DNA of 64,000 bases, from positions 62,001 through 126,000 of the forward strand of contig NZ_JBHLJR010000005.1 in NCBI RefSeq assembly GCF_043677095.1, given 5' to 3'. Made by a program: the position numbers and the translations under genes. Shown in pieces: positions 40,794-51,656 of the stretch. Each line of letters starts with the position of its first letter. Position 1 is the first letter of the stretch. The DNA is from Natronococcus roseus. GTDB lineage: Archaea; Halobacteriota; Halobacteria; Halobacteriales; Natrialbaceae. The notes under the pieces were generated by a model. That model was not told the origin of the DNA. It saw nothing but the letters and a program-made list of their open reading frames with translations, and did not search any database.

Positions 40794-41783
40794 ATGGCTT
40801 TTGGAAAATTCTTGCTCAAGCGAACCTTGCAGGGGATCCTCGTCGTCTGGGGGGTCGTGACGGTGTTGTTCGGGCTCCGGGCAGTGACACCCGGCGACCC
40901 GGTCAACCTGATCGTCGACCCGGCCGTCGACCAGGCAACCCGTGAACAGATCCGACAGGAACTCGGACTGGATCAACCGATCTACGTACAGTACGCCGAC
41001 TACTTGCAGGACCTACTAGTTGGTGATCTGGGCTACTCCTACCAGGCGAGCCGACCGGTCTCGACGATGGTCATAGAGCGCGTTCCCGCAACGCTAGAGC
41101 TTGCGATCGCAGCGACGATCGTCGCGCTCGTGATTGCGATCCCGCTCGGCGTCATCAGCGGGACCCGTCGCAACGAGCCCGCCGACTACGGTGCGACGTC
41201 GTTCTCGCTCCTGGGGATCAGTACGCCGAACTTCTGGCTGGGGATCATGTTGATCCTGCTGCTGGCCGTTCAGCTGGACGTGTTCCCGACGGGCCGTCGC
41301 CCGGTGGCGTTCCACGACGCCTTGTGGATGTTCCTGACGACGTTTTACGTCGGCGATCTGCTCACCTGGCTCCACCACATCATCCTCCCGGCGGTCACCC
41401 TGGGAACGTACTTCACCGCGTTGATCACCCGGCTGACCAGAAGCGGCATGCTCGACGAGTACGGGAAACCGTACGTGACCGCGACCGAGGCGAAGGGCAT
41501 TCCGGAGACGCTGGTCCGGTACAAACACGTCCTCCGGAACACGATGATCCCGATCATCACCGTGTTGGGACTGCAGCTCGGCCAGCTGATCGGCGGCGCG
41601 GTCGTCACGGAGACCGTCTTCTCCTGGCCCGGCCTCGGGCTGCGGCTCATCAACGCGATACATAACCTGGACTGGCCGCTCATTCAGGGCATCATCATCT
41701 TCATCGGTGTTAGCTTCGTGGTCATCAATATCGGCGTCGACGCGATCTACGCGAAACTCAACCCGCGGGTGCTAGACGAATGA
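40794..41783 (+). CDS. ABC transporter permease, DppB type
   Basis: Inner-membrane channel subunit, 329 residues with six helices. FLLKRTLQGILVVWGVVTV at the start and ELGLDQPIYVQYADYLQDLL after it are the DppB/OppB pattern. The coupling loop is TEAKGIPETLVRYKHVLRN, close to the EAA motif. It begins about 110 bases after the binding-protein gene and overlaps the next permease gene by four bases. Confidence 0.93.
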   Translation: MAFGKFLLKRTLQGILVVWGVVTVLFGLRAVTPGDPVNLIVDPAVDQATREQIRQELGLDQPIYVQYADYLQDLLVGDLGYSYQASRPVSTMVIERVPATLELAIAATIVALVIAIPLGVISGTRRNEPADYGATSFSLLGISTPNFWLGIMLILLLAVQLDVFPTGRRPVAFHDALWMFLTTFYVGDLLTWLHHIILPAVTLGTYFTALITRLTRSGMLDEYGKPYVTATEAKGIPETLVRYKHVLRNTMIPIITVLGLQLGQLIGGAVVTETVFSWPGLGLRLINAIHNLDWPLIQGIIIFIGVSFVVINIGVDAIYAKLNPRVLDE

Positions 41784-42778
41784 TTTCGGACCGAATCAAA
41801 TCCAACCTCAGACAGGAGTTCCGGCGAAACCTGCTGCCGAAAATCGGACTCGCGATCCTCGTCGTTGTCGTGTTGATGGCGCTTTTCGCTCCCGTCCTCG
41901 CGACGCACAACCCGAACACGACGGGCCACTTCGACGACGGCAACTCCTACCCGCCGATGGGGATCAGTTACGACTCCTACGAGGTCGTCGACGGCGAGCG
42001 CGAGCCCTACTCCGTCGAGTACTCGAGCGACCACTACCTCGGGACGAACAACGTCGGACAGGACGTCTTCTCGCGGCTCCTGTACGGCGCCCGCACCTCC
42101 CTACTCGTGGGCATACTCGGCACCGGGCTCGCGGTGGCGATGGGCGTCCCGTTCGGGCTGGTGTCGGGATACTACGGCGGACGGGTCGACGACGCGATGA
42201 TGCGGGTCGCCGACGTCATGCTCGCGTTCCCGTCGCTGGTGTTGGCGCTCGCGCTGATCGGCGTCTTCGGCTCGCTGTCGATACCGATCCCCGATCCGAT
42301 CGTCGCAGCCGGCTTCGCCGAGGGGATGCCCTCGGCGACGATATTGCCCGGGACGATAACCGTCGTGGTCGGGCTCGTCACCTGGGTGTGGTTCGCCCGG
42401 GTCGCCCGCGGGGAGGCGATGGCGATCCGCAACGAGGAGTACGTCAAGGCCGCCCGCAGCCTCGGGGCGAGCAACGCGACGATCCTGCTCAAACACGTGC
42501 TACCGAACAGCCTGACGCCGGTGATCGTCCTCGCGACGATCCAGGTCGCGGCGGTCATCATCCTCGAGAGCTCGCTGTCGTACCTGGGCTTTTCAGGGAC
42601 GACCCTCTCGTGGGGGTACGAGATCCAGCAGGGCCAGGACTACCTCCGAACGGCCTGGTGGGTCTCGACGGTCCCCGGGATCGGGATCGTGCTGTCGGTG
42701 ATCAGTATCAACCTCCTCGGTGACTGGCTCCGGGACTCGCTGGATCCGAACATCGAGGGCGAAGGAGGGGGTGCCTAA
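41780..42778 (+). CDS. ABC transporter permease, DppC type
   Basis: Second channel subunit, 332 residues with six helices. The N-terminus has the DppC pattern (RNLLPKIGLAILVVVVLMAL), and TDNVGQDVFSRLLYGART-like GTNNVGQDVFSRLLYGARTS precedes the permease core. The EAA loop is VKAARSLGASNATILLKHVL. A long insertion between helices (SIPIPDPIVAAGFAEGMPSA) is common in haloarchaeal members. It overlaps the previous gene by four bases; the next gene starts one base after its stop. Confidence 0.93.
   Translation: MISDRIKSNLRQEFRRNLLPKIGLAILVVVVLMALFAPVLATHNPNTTGHFDDGNSYPPMGISYDSYEVVDGEREPYSVEYSSDHYLGTNNVGQDVFSRLLYGARTSLLVGILGTGLAVAMGVPFGLVSGYYGGRVDDAMMRVADVMLAFPSLVLALALIGVFGSLSIPIPDPIVAAGFAEGMPSATILPGTITVVVGLVTWVWFARVARGEAMAIRNEEYVKAARSLGASNATILLKHVLPNSLTPVIVLATIQVAAVIILESSLSYLGFSGTTLSWGYEIQQGQDYLRTAWWVSTVPGIGIVLSVISINLLGDWLRDSLDPNIEGEGGGA
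42764..42768 (+). promoter_or_regulatory. Shine-Dalgarno sequence of DppD-type gene
   Basis: GGAGG lies 11 bases before the ATG at 42780 and supports that start over an in-frame codon at 42720 inside the permease gene. Confidence 0.5.
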
Positions 42779-42779
42779 C

Positions 42780-44053
42780 ATGACAGAGGATATTCTCCGC
42801 GTAAACGGACTGTCGACGCGATTCTTCACGGAACAGGGACAGGTAAACGCGGTCTCGGACCTCGACCTCCGGATCGAACGGGGCGAGGTGGTCGGGATCG
42901 TCGGCGAGAGCGGCAGCGGGAAGAGCGTGACCGCCCGATCGGTGATCGACCTCATCGAATCGCCGGGCGAGATCACCGAGGGTGAGATCTGGTTCAACGA
43001 ACCCGACCTCGCCGACGCGGTCGCCGACGACCACCCCGAGGCCGTCGACGGCTCGTTCGTGAACTTACTCGAGGTGCCAAAGCGGGTCCGGCGGTCGCTT
43101 CGGGGCTCGTCGTTCAGCATGATCTTCCAGGATCCCGAAAGCAGCTTCAATCCGAGTCTCACCGTCGGCGAGCAGATCGCCGAGGCCGTCGAGGTCCAAC
43201 AGCGGGCGAGCGCGAACCCCCGGTCGACGCGGGCGAAGACCCAGGAGTACTCGCTTGGCACGCTGATGCTGTCGACCGTGTTACCCTCGAAGAAGTACGT
43301 CAGCGAGGCCAGCCGCGAGCGGGCGATCGAGCTGCTCGAGCTAGTCGGTATCCCTGACCCCGTCGAACGGGCCGACGAGTACCCCCACGAGTACTCCGGG
43401 GGGATGCTCCAGCGGGCGATGATCGCTCAGGCGTTAGCCGGCGAACCCGATATCCTGGTTGCCGACGAGCCGACGACGGCGCTCGACGTGACGATCCAGG
43501 CCCAGGTGCTCGATCTGCTCGACGACCTGCAGGAAGAGACCGGCATGACGATCCTGCTGATCACGCACAACCTGGGCGTTGTCGCCCGAATGTGCAACCG
43601 CGTCGGCGTCATGTACGCCGGCGAGATCGTCGAGCGGGGCACGCTCGAGGACGTCTTCGACGACCACGTCCACCCCTACACCGAGGGGCTGTTGGGGTCG
43701 ATTCCGGACCTGGAGGGAGCGGGAGGCCGTCTCGAGCCGATTCCGGGCAACGTGCCGAGCCTGCTCGACCACGAGATGCCCGATCGGTGTTACTTCGTGG
43801 ATCGCTGTCCGAAGGCGATGGAGGACTGTCTCTCCCACCCGCCGGAGTACGACGGCGCCGGAAGCGCGGAACATGAGGTGCGCTGCGTGCTCGCGACCCG
43901 GGAGTACACCGAGGCGCGCGCACTGCCGGCCGACTACTTCGGGAAGGACGACCGAACGGCGGTCGACAAACACGCCGATCCCGACGGGTTCGAGGACGAC
44001 GTCCAGCCCGAGCGGGCAGAGTCGACCATTGAGGGATCGGGAGGTGAGCGCCG

Positions 44054-44057
<4 letters not shown>
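42780..44057 (+). CDS. ABC transporter ATPase, DppD type
   Basis: Energy-coupling subunit, 425 residues. Walker A GESGSGKS, Q-loop FQDPES, signature YSGGMLQR, Walker B ILVADEPTTALDV and switch His (ITHN). The C-terminal oligopeptide-binding accessory segment has the CYFVDRCPKAMEDC cysteine cluster found in Dpp/Opp ATPases, possibly an iron-sulfur site. About 50 residues are inserted after the Q-loop (QQRASANPRSTRAK to KKYVSEASR). The start at 42780 gives MTEDILRVNGLST. The end overlaps the next gene by four bases. Confidence 0.93.
44040..44047 (+). promoter_or_regulatory. Shine-Dalgarno sequence of DppF-type gene
   Basis: GGAGGTGA matches the haloarchaeal anti-Shine-Dalgarno fully, six bases before the ATG at 44054. 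Confidence 0.6.
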
Positions 44058-45658
<1,601 letters not shown>

Positions 45659-45671
45659 TCGGCCGTCCACC

Positions 45672-45678
45672 TTTTTTT
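45672..45678 (+). terminator. T7 terminator of the ABC transporter operon
   Basis: CCTTTTTTTCG begins 13 bases after the stop codon of the last transporter gene, a strong archaeal T-run terminator. Confidence 0.65.
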
Positions 45679-45764
45679 CGAGCAGCCGAATGCGAGAGCA
45701 TCACTCGCTCGGCCCAAACCGTTTTGGCAGCAGGTGTAATTACAAACGGCGGCTTCCCTCAGAT

Positions 45765-46124
45765 ATGACGCAGACCCCATCTCGCATGGAAGCTGCCTGT
45801 TCGCTGCTGGCCGAGTCCGAGCGTCGGTACCTCCTCTACCAGCTAGCCGAGACGCGGCGGGGGAACCTCGAGGACGTCGTCTCCGAGATCGCCGCCTGGG
45901 AGCGCGGCGAGGGCGGTTCGGTCGACTCGGAGGACAGACAGCGCGTATACGTCTCGCTGATCCACAATCACCTCCCGCGGCTGGCCGATTACGGTATCCT
46001 CGACTACGACCTCCGAAGCGGCGATATCGTCCTGACGGAGGGGTTCGACGACATCCGGCCGCTGCTCGAGCAGTTCAAGCAGACCGAGTCGGAGCCGGAG
46101 ATCCGCGAGAAGCCGCTGCTGTAG
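45765..46124 (+). CDS. DUF7344 winged-helix-like protein (second copy)
   Basis: A 119-residue relative of the protein at 29285. The shared pattern is SERRYLLYQLAETRRGNLED, then DRQRVYVSLIHNHLPRLADY and GILDYDLRSGDIVLTEGF, a winged-helix layout. Start at 45765 (MTQTPSRMEAACSLLAESE). It stands between the transporter terminator and an EamA gene 33 bases downstream, and may regulate either; neither link is proven. Confidence 0.8.
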   Translation: MTQTPSRMEAACSLLAESERRYLLYQLAETRRGNLEDVVSEIAAWERGEGGSVDSEDRQRVYVSLIHNHLPRLADYGILDYDLRSGDIVLTEGFDDIRPLLEQFKQTESEPEIREKPLL

Positions 46125-46157
46125 ATTCGAAACGCATAGCAGGTCGCCCGCGAAACG

Positions 46158-47087
46158 GTGACCGTGAGCCGCTACCGAAACCTCGCTCTCTTCTTGGTTC
46201 TCGCCGCTGCCTGGGGTAGTTCGTTCGTCGCGATCAGCGCGGGGCTCGATCACTTTCCGCCGGTGTTGTTCGCGGCGCTTCGCTACGACGTCGCGGGTGT
46301 AGCGATGCTCGCGTACGCGATCTACGCCGTCGATCACTGGCGACCCACCGGGCGCGAGGAGTGGGCGACCGTCGCGGTCGGCGCGGCGCTGTTGATCGGC
46401 GCCTACCACGTCTTTCTCTTCGTCGGCCAGCAGCACACGACCGCCGCCGCCGCGGCGGTGCTGGTGAGCCTCTCCCCGGTGTTGACGACCGGGTTCGCGC
46501 GGGCGCTCGTTCCGTCCGATGCGCTGTCGCCCGTCGGCGTCGCCGGCGTCTGCGTCGGCCTCGTCGGGGTCGGCGTCGTCGTCCAGCCCGACCCGTCGAA
46601 CCTGTTCGCGACCGACGCCGTCGCGAAGCTGCTGGTGTTCTGTGCGGCCGCGGCGTTCGCGCTCGGCAGCGTCCTCACGAGGCGGCTCGAGGCCGATCTG
46701 CCGATCGAGACGATGGAGGCCTGGTCGATGCTCGGCGGGGCAGCCCTGATGCACCTCGTGAGCCTCGGCCTCCGCGAGCCGATCGAGCCGGCCACCTGGA
46801 CCGATCTCGAGGCGATCGGGGCGCTCGCGTACCTCTCGATCGTCGCGAGCGCGCTCGGCTTTCTGCTGTACTTCGATCTGCTCGAGCGACTCGGCGCCGT
46901 CGAGATCAACATGGTCTCCTACGTCGCCCCGGTGTTCACGGCGATCGTCGGCTGGCTGTACCTCGGCGAGGTGATCGATGCGGCGACGATTGCCGGGTTC
47001 GCGCTGATCGCCTGCGGGTTCGTCCTCGTGAAGCGTCGTGCGATCGGCCAGGAGGTCGCCGCGGTCAGGCGGTGGGGATCGAGCTAA
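46158..47087 (+). CDS. EamA/DMT-family transporter
   Basis: A 309-residue membrane protein with ten helices in two EamA repeats (about residues 8-140 and 150-295), each starting with a hydrophobic helix (LALFLVLAAAWGSSFVAI; AVAKLLVFCAAAAFALGS). The drug/metabolite transporter family usually exports small solutes. It begins with GTG at 46158, with a second GTG two codons later. It follows the DUF7344 gene by 33 bases and may share its transcript. Confidence 0.88.
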   Translation: MTVSRYRNLALFLVLAAAWGSSFVAISAGLDHFPPVLFAALRYDVAGVAMLAYAIYAVDHWRPTGREEWATVAVGAALLIGAYHVFLFVGQQHTTAAAAAVLVSLSPVLTTGFARALVPSDALSPVGVAGVCVGLVGVGVVVQPDPSNLFATDAVAKLLVFCAAAAFALGSVLTRRLEADLPIETMEAWSMLGGAALMHLVSLGLREPIEPATWTDLEAIGALAYLSIVASALGFLLYFDLLERLGAVEINMVSYVAPVFTAIVGWLYLGEVIDAATIAGFALIACGFVLVKRRAIGQEVAAVRRWGSS

Positions 47088-47096
47088 CGGCGCGCC

Positions 47097-47348
47097 CTAC
47101 CGACCGTACGCGTGGCCGACGTAGAGCGCGGCGAGGTTGAGCCCGAGCAGGGCCAGAAACGTGGCGGTCTCGGTCGCCGTCGACAGGCCGGTCGCCAGCA
47201 GCGGGACGTACAGAAAGGGGAGCACGATCGCCGACCAGAAGCCGGCCTTCCGAACGGAGTCGGCGACGTGGGGGGCGAGTCGCTCGAGGAGCCGATCGCC
47301 GTCCCGTCCCTCGGCGCGGGAGTCGTGAGTCGTTGAAGAGTTAGCCAT
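47097..47348 (-). CDS. Small two-helix membrane protein (83 residues)
   Basis: Acidic N-terminus of about 30 residues (AEGRDGDRLLERLAPHVADS) and two hydrophobic helices (about residues 37-54 and 60-78) ending GHAYGR. It is convergent with the EamA gene, nine bases away. Family not recognised. The hydrophobic pattern favours it over the opposite-strand frames. Confidence 0.65.
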   Translation of the reverse strand: MANSSTTHDSRAEGRDGDRLLERLAPHVADSVRKAGFWSAIVLPFLYVPLLATGLSTATETATFLALLGLNLAALYVGHAYGR

Positions 47349-47725
47349 CGAAACACCTGACCACGACTCGCGTTCCCACTCGGCGTCACATATATCGGCG
47401 CGACCGTTTCGATCGGTTGTGGACGGTTCATCCGAATAAGGGTCGAACTGAACCGAACCGAACGCGGACTCGCGGTCGGTGAGAGCGGTTGCGCCCGCAA
47501 CGCGCCCTCAGAGCCACGGCTCGAGAATATGACTGTGTAGCTAGGGGTTCCAGCTGTTTGGCCGAGCGAACGATCGATCGAACCACCGGAAACGAACATC
47601 GAACCGTCCGAACCGCCTGGCGGCGCGGCGTCGTCGCGGGAACGAAACCGTTCGGAAACCGAGCCGGTAGCGATCGAACGGAGCGTAAATCGAACCCTAT
47701 CGTCAGCAGAAGGGAGGTCGAGTCG
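47349..47725. other. Intergenic, no gene seen
   Basis: About 375 bases between the small membrane protein and the end of the Cdc48 gene. The overlapping frames are low-complexity and featureless. No clear terminator for cdc48 (no T-run on the minus strand) was found here. Confidence 0.5.
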
Positions 47726-49954
47726 CTACTGGAACCCGATCCGGCTGCCGCGGCGACCGGTCGGATCCGGGCCGCTCGAGCCGCCCTGGAACTCCTCCTC
47801 GATCCGCTCGTAGTAGTCGAGGATGTCGTCGGTGATCGTCGGGCGGACGTTCTCCATGGCCTGCCGGAAGTGACGCATCTCGACGGTGTCGGCCTCGTGG
47901 TCCTCCCGGAGCGCCTCGATGGCGGCCTCGCGGGCGATCGACTCGAGGTCGCTGCCGACGTAGCCGTCGGTGATCTCGGCGATCTCCTGGAGGTTGACGT
48001 CCGCGGCCATCGGCGTCCCCTCGGTGTGGATGTCGAGGATCCGTTCGCGACCCTCGATGTCGGGCTCGCCGATCATCACCAGCCGGTCGAACCGCCCCGA
48101 GCGCAACAGAGCGGGGTCGATCATGTCGGGTCGGTTGGTCGCGCCGATGACCATCACGTTCTCCATCTCCTCGAGGCCGTCGAGTTCCGTGAGGAGTTGA
48201 TTGACGACCCGTTCGGAGACGTTCGACCCGGTCTCGCCGCCGCGGCCGGGCGCCAGCGCGTCGAGCTCGTCGAAGAAGATCACCGTCGGCGACACCTGCC
48301 GCGCTTTGCGGAAGGTCTGGCGGATCGCCTTCTCGGACTCGCCGACCCACTTGCTGAGCAGCTGTGGGCCCCGGACCGAGATGAAGTTGGCGTTGGTCTC
48401 GTTGGCGACGGCTTTCGCCATCAGCGTCTTCCCGGTGCCCGGCGGTCCGTACAGCAGGACGCCCGCCGGCGGATCGATCCCCAGTCGCTCGAACCGCTCG
48501 GGGTTGTTCAGCGGCCACTCGACGGACTCCTGGACCTGCTCCTTCGCGGTGTGGAGTCCGCCGACGTCGTCCCAGGAGATCTTCGGCAGCTCGACGAGCA
48601 CCTCCCGCATCGCCGAGGGCTCGACCTCGTTCAGGGCGCCGCGGAAGTCCTGGCGCTTGACGATCATCCGGTCGATCAGACTCGGCGGAATGTCCTCCTC
48701 GTCCAGGTCGATCTCCGGGAGGTATCGGCGCAGGGCCTTCATCGCGGCCTCCTTGGTCAGACTCTCGATGTCGGCGCCGACGAAGCCGTGGGTTTCGTCG
48801 GCCATGTGGGCCAGATCCACGTCGTCCGACAGCGGCATCCCGCGCGTGTGGATCTGGAGGATCTCCTCGCGACCTACCTCGTCGGGGACGCCGATCTCGA
48901 TCTCGCGGTCGAACCGACCCGGCCGACGCAGGGCGGGGTCGACGCTGTCGACCCGGTTGGTCGCGGCGATGACGATCACCTGGCCGCGGGCCTCGAGGCC
49001 GTCCATCATCGTCAGCAGCTGGGCGACGACCCGGCGCTCGACCTCGCCGGTCACGTCCTCCCGTTTGGGTGCGATGGAGTCGAGTTCGTCGATGAAGATG
49101 ATCGCGGGCGACTCCTCGCTTGCGTCCTCGAAGATCTCCCTGAGCTGCTGTTCGCTTTCCCCGTAGTACTTCGAGATGATCTCCGGTCCGGCGATGGAGA
49201 AGAAACTCGCCGAGGTCTCGTTGGCCACCGCTTTGGCGAGCAGGGTCTTCCCCGTGCCGGGCGGGCCGTGTAGCAACACGCCCTGTGGCGGCTCGATCCC
49301 CAGCTTCTTGAAGATCTGGGGATGTTTCATCGGCAGCTCGACCATCTCGCGGACCCGCTGGATCTCGTCTTGCAGGCCCCCGATGTCCTCGTAGGTGATC
49401 CCGCCGCCGGTCTTTTCGAAACCGCTGATGGGTTCCTCGCGGAGTTCGACGTCGGTGTCTTCGGTGATCAAAACCACACCCTCGGGCTCAGTCTCGACGG
49501 CGATCAGCGGGATCGCCTGGCCGGGCGAGCGCATGAAGGGGTGGTTCGTCGAGCTCATCACGGGGACGATGTCGCGGCCGACGACCGGGCGCTTGAGGAT
49601 CTGGCGTTTGACCATGCCGGCGGCGTCGGAACCGAACTGGACCGACGCCTCCTCGGGCGGTGCGAGGACGAGTTCGTCGGCCTTCGTCGCCTCGGCCTTC
49701 CGGATCGTCACTCGCTCGCCGATACCGACGTCGGCGTTCTGTCGGGTGAAGCCGTCGATCCGGACGGTGTCCGTGTTCCAGTCCTGTCGATCCGCACGCC
49801 ACACCTTCGCGGCGGTCGTATCCGCGCCTTCGATCTCGATGATGTCGCCCGGACTCAGCTTTAGATGTAACAGCGTGTCCGGGTCGAGTCGGGCGATACC
49901 GCGACCCGAGTCGTTCGGGTACGCTTTCGCAACCTCCAGTTGGACTTCGTTCAT
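47726..49954 (-). CDS. cdc48: Cdc48-type AAA+ ATPase (p97/VAT)
   Basis: Protein unfoldase that feeds the proteasome and other cytosolic processes. 742 residues, the normal archaeal length: N-terminal double-psi barrel (about residues 1-90), CDC48_2 domain (100-170), then two AAA domains. D1 has Walker A GPPGTGKT at 230-237 and Walker B Asp289-Glu290; D2 has GPPGTGKT at 503-510 and Asp562-Glu563. ATNR sensor-1 and GRFDR arginine-finger motifs occur in both. The short C-terminal tail ends RRGSRIGFQ. Single gene on the minus strand. Confidence 0.96.
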   Translation of the reverse strand: MNEVQLEVAKAYPNDSGRGIARLDPDTLLHLKLSPGDIIEIEGADTTAAKVWRADRQDWNTDTVRIDGFTRQNADVGIGERVTIRKAEATKADELVLAPPEEASVQFGSDAAGMVKRQILKRPVVGRDIVPVMSSTNHPFMRSPGQAIPLIAVETEPEGVVLITEDTDVELREEPISGFEKTGGGITYEDIGGLQDEIQRVREMVELPMKHPQIFKKLGIEPPQGVLLHGPPGTGKTLLAKAVANETSASFFSIAGPEIISKYYGESEQQLREIFEDASEESPAIIFIDELDSIAPKREDVTGEVERRVVAQLLTMMDGLEARGQVIVIAATNRVDSVDPALRRPGRFDREIEIGVPDEVGREEILQIHTRGMPLSDDVDLAHMADETHGFVGADIESLTKEAAMKALRRYLPEIDLDEEDIPPSLIDRMIVKRQDFRGALNEVEPSAMREVLVELPKISWDDVGGLHTAKEQVQESVEWPLNNPERFERLGIDPPAGVLLYGPPGTGKTLMAKAVANETNANFISVRGPQLLSKWVGESEKAIRQTFRKARQVSPTVIFFDELDALAPGRGGETGSNVSERVVNQLLTELDGLEEMENVMVIGATNRPDMIDPALLRSGRFDRLVMIGEPDIEGRERILDIHTEGTPMAADVNLQEIAEITDGYVGSDLESIAREAAIEALREDHEADTVEMRHFRQAMENVRPTITDDILDYYERIEEEFQGGSSGPDPTGRRGSRIGFQ

Positions 49955-50153
49955 GATTCGGGATGGACGGCGATGTCAGTGATTCCGATTCGGTACCGGA
50001 TAGGCTTTTTGCTACCGTGAACCCACACCGTGCTAGTTGTCACCACATCTAACTGAGGTGGCAAGACACATAGAGGTACCGCCTTCGGTCGCGGGCGCCC
50101 CTTCCGCCCGCAAAGAGGGTGGCTTTTTGCCCGCGCCAGCCGCCCCTACGAGT

Positions 50154-51536
50154 ATGCACACGCTCGCGTTCGACGGCCGACTGGGTGCAAGCGGCGACAT
50201 GCTCCTCGCCGCGTTGCTCGACGCCGGCGCCGATCCGGCCGCCCTCGAGCCCGTCACGAACGAACTCGACCTCGAGTACCGGATCGACGACGCCGTCAAG
50301 TGCGGGATCGCGGCGACGACCGTCGACGTCGTGCTGACAGATGCCGACGAGGGATCCGACTCGGGTTCTCACGAGGGGAGCCACGGTCACGTCCACGATC
50401 ACGATCGAGGAGACTCGGAATCCCACGGCTACGGACACGCCCACGACCACGACGATAACGATCCGGATCAGCATGGCCACGGCCACGTTCACGACCACGA
50501 CGACTCGAGCGACGCGGTTCCAGCCGAGGGCCACGGCCCCCACCGCAGCTACCTCGAGGTCCGTAGGATCGTCGAGGGAATGGGTCTCGACGACGCGATC
50601 GAACGCGATGCCCTCGCGATCTTCGAGCTGCTCAGCGAGGCCGAGGCGAGCGTCCACGGCGAATCCCTCGAGGAAATCCACTTCCACGAGGTCGGCGCCG
50701 ACGACGCCATCGCCGACGTCGTCGGTGCGGTCGCGCTCGTTCACGACCTCGAGCCCGAGCGAATCGTCACGACCCCGCTGTCGACCGGCGGCGGCAGCGT
50801 CGGCATGAGTCACGGCGAGTACCCCGTCCCCACCCCTGCAGTCGTCGAAATCACCGAGCAAGCCGACTGGTCGCTGCAGGGTGGTCCCGTCGACGCCGAA
50901 CTGCTGACGCCGACCGGGGCGGCGATTCTGGGTCACCTCGCCGACGGCGTGGAGTCGCTGCCCGCACTGGAGCTCGAGTCCGCCGGGTACGGTGCCGGCG
51001 GCTACGATCTCGATCCACATCCGAACGTGCTTCGAGTGCTGGTGGGTGACGGCGGCAGCGAACTCGTCCGCGACGACATTGCCGTCCTCGAGACGAACCT
51101 CGACGACGCGACGCCGGAGGTGCTCGGCGGTCTTCAGGAGACGCTCGCGGACGCGGGCGCGCGCGATGTTACGATCGTCCCGGTGACGATGAAGAAGTCC
51201 CGACCCGGCCATCTCGTGAAGGTGATCTGCAAACCCGAGGACCGAAAGCGAGTTGCGCGAACGCTAGCCGAGGAGACCGGCACCCTCGGGATCAGGGAGG
51301 CGGGCGCGACCCACCGCTGGATCGCCGACCGGGAGTTCGAGACCGTCGAACTCGAGCTCGAGGGCGGGAGCTACGAGGTGACAGTCAAACTCGCGAGCGA
51401 CGCCGACGGTGATATCTACGACGTCAGCGCCGAGTACGACGACGCGGCGCGAGTGGCTCGAGAGAGCGGCCTCCCGGTTCGGGAGGTCGCTCGCCGCGCC
51501 GAATCCGCACTCCTGGACGAAGAGACCGAGCGTTGA
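50154..51536 (+). CDS. larC: LarC-type nickel insertion protein with His-rich insert
   Basis: Inserts nickel into the pincer cofactor of lactate racemase-like enzymes (LarA), or otherwise carries nickel. 460 residues: the N-terminal HTLAFDGRLGASGDM, IHFHEVGADDAIADVVGA, TGGGSVGMSHGEYPVP and ETNLDDATPEVLGGL are the family motifs. Residues 73-117 hold 14 His in a His/Asp/Gly stretch, a likely nickel store. The start at 50154 is chosen because the upstream in-frame part is low-complexity. No larA or larB gene is in the window. Confidence 0.9.
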   Translation: MHTLAFDGRLGASGDMLLAALLDAGADPAALEPVTNELDLEYRIDDAVKCGIAATTVDVVLTDADEGSDSGSHEGSHGHVHDHDRGDSESHGYGHAHDHDDNDPDQHGHGHVHDHDDSSDAVPAEGHGPHRSYLEVRRIVEGMGLDDAIERDALAIFELLSEAEASVHGESLEEIHFHEVGADDAIADVVGAVALVHDLEPERIVTTPLSTGGGSVGMSHGEYPVPTPAVVEITEQADWSLQGGPVDAELLTPTGAAILGHLADGVESLPALELESAGYGAGGYDLDPHPNVLRVLVGDGGSELVRDDIAVLETNLDDATPEVLGGLQETLADAGARDVTIVPVTMKKSRPGHLVKVICKPEDRKRVARTLAEETGTLGIREAGATHRWIADREFETVELELEGGSYEVTVKLASDADGDIYDVSAEYDDAARVARESGLPVREVARRAESALLDEETER

Positions 51537-51656
51537 CGAGACGGCGTCCGCCGCCGATTCGTTCGCGGTCGACCGCTTCGAGCGCCTTCGATAGAAACTT
51601 TCTTCCAATCCTCGAGGAGCGAACGACAGCGATCCTGGGCGAGTAGGGCGGACGGT

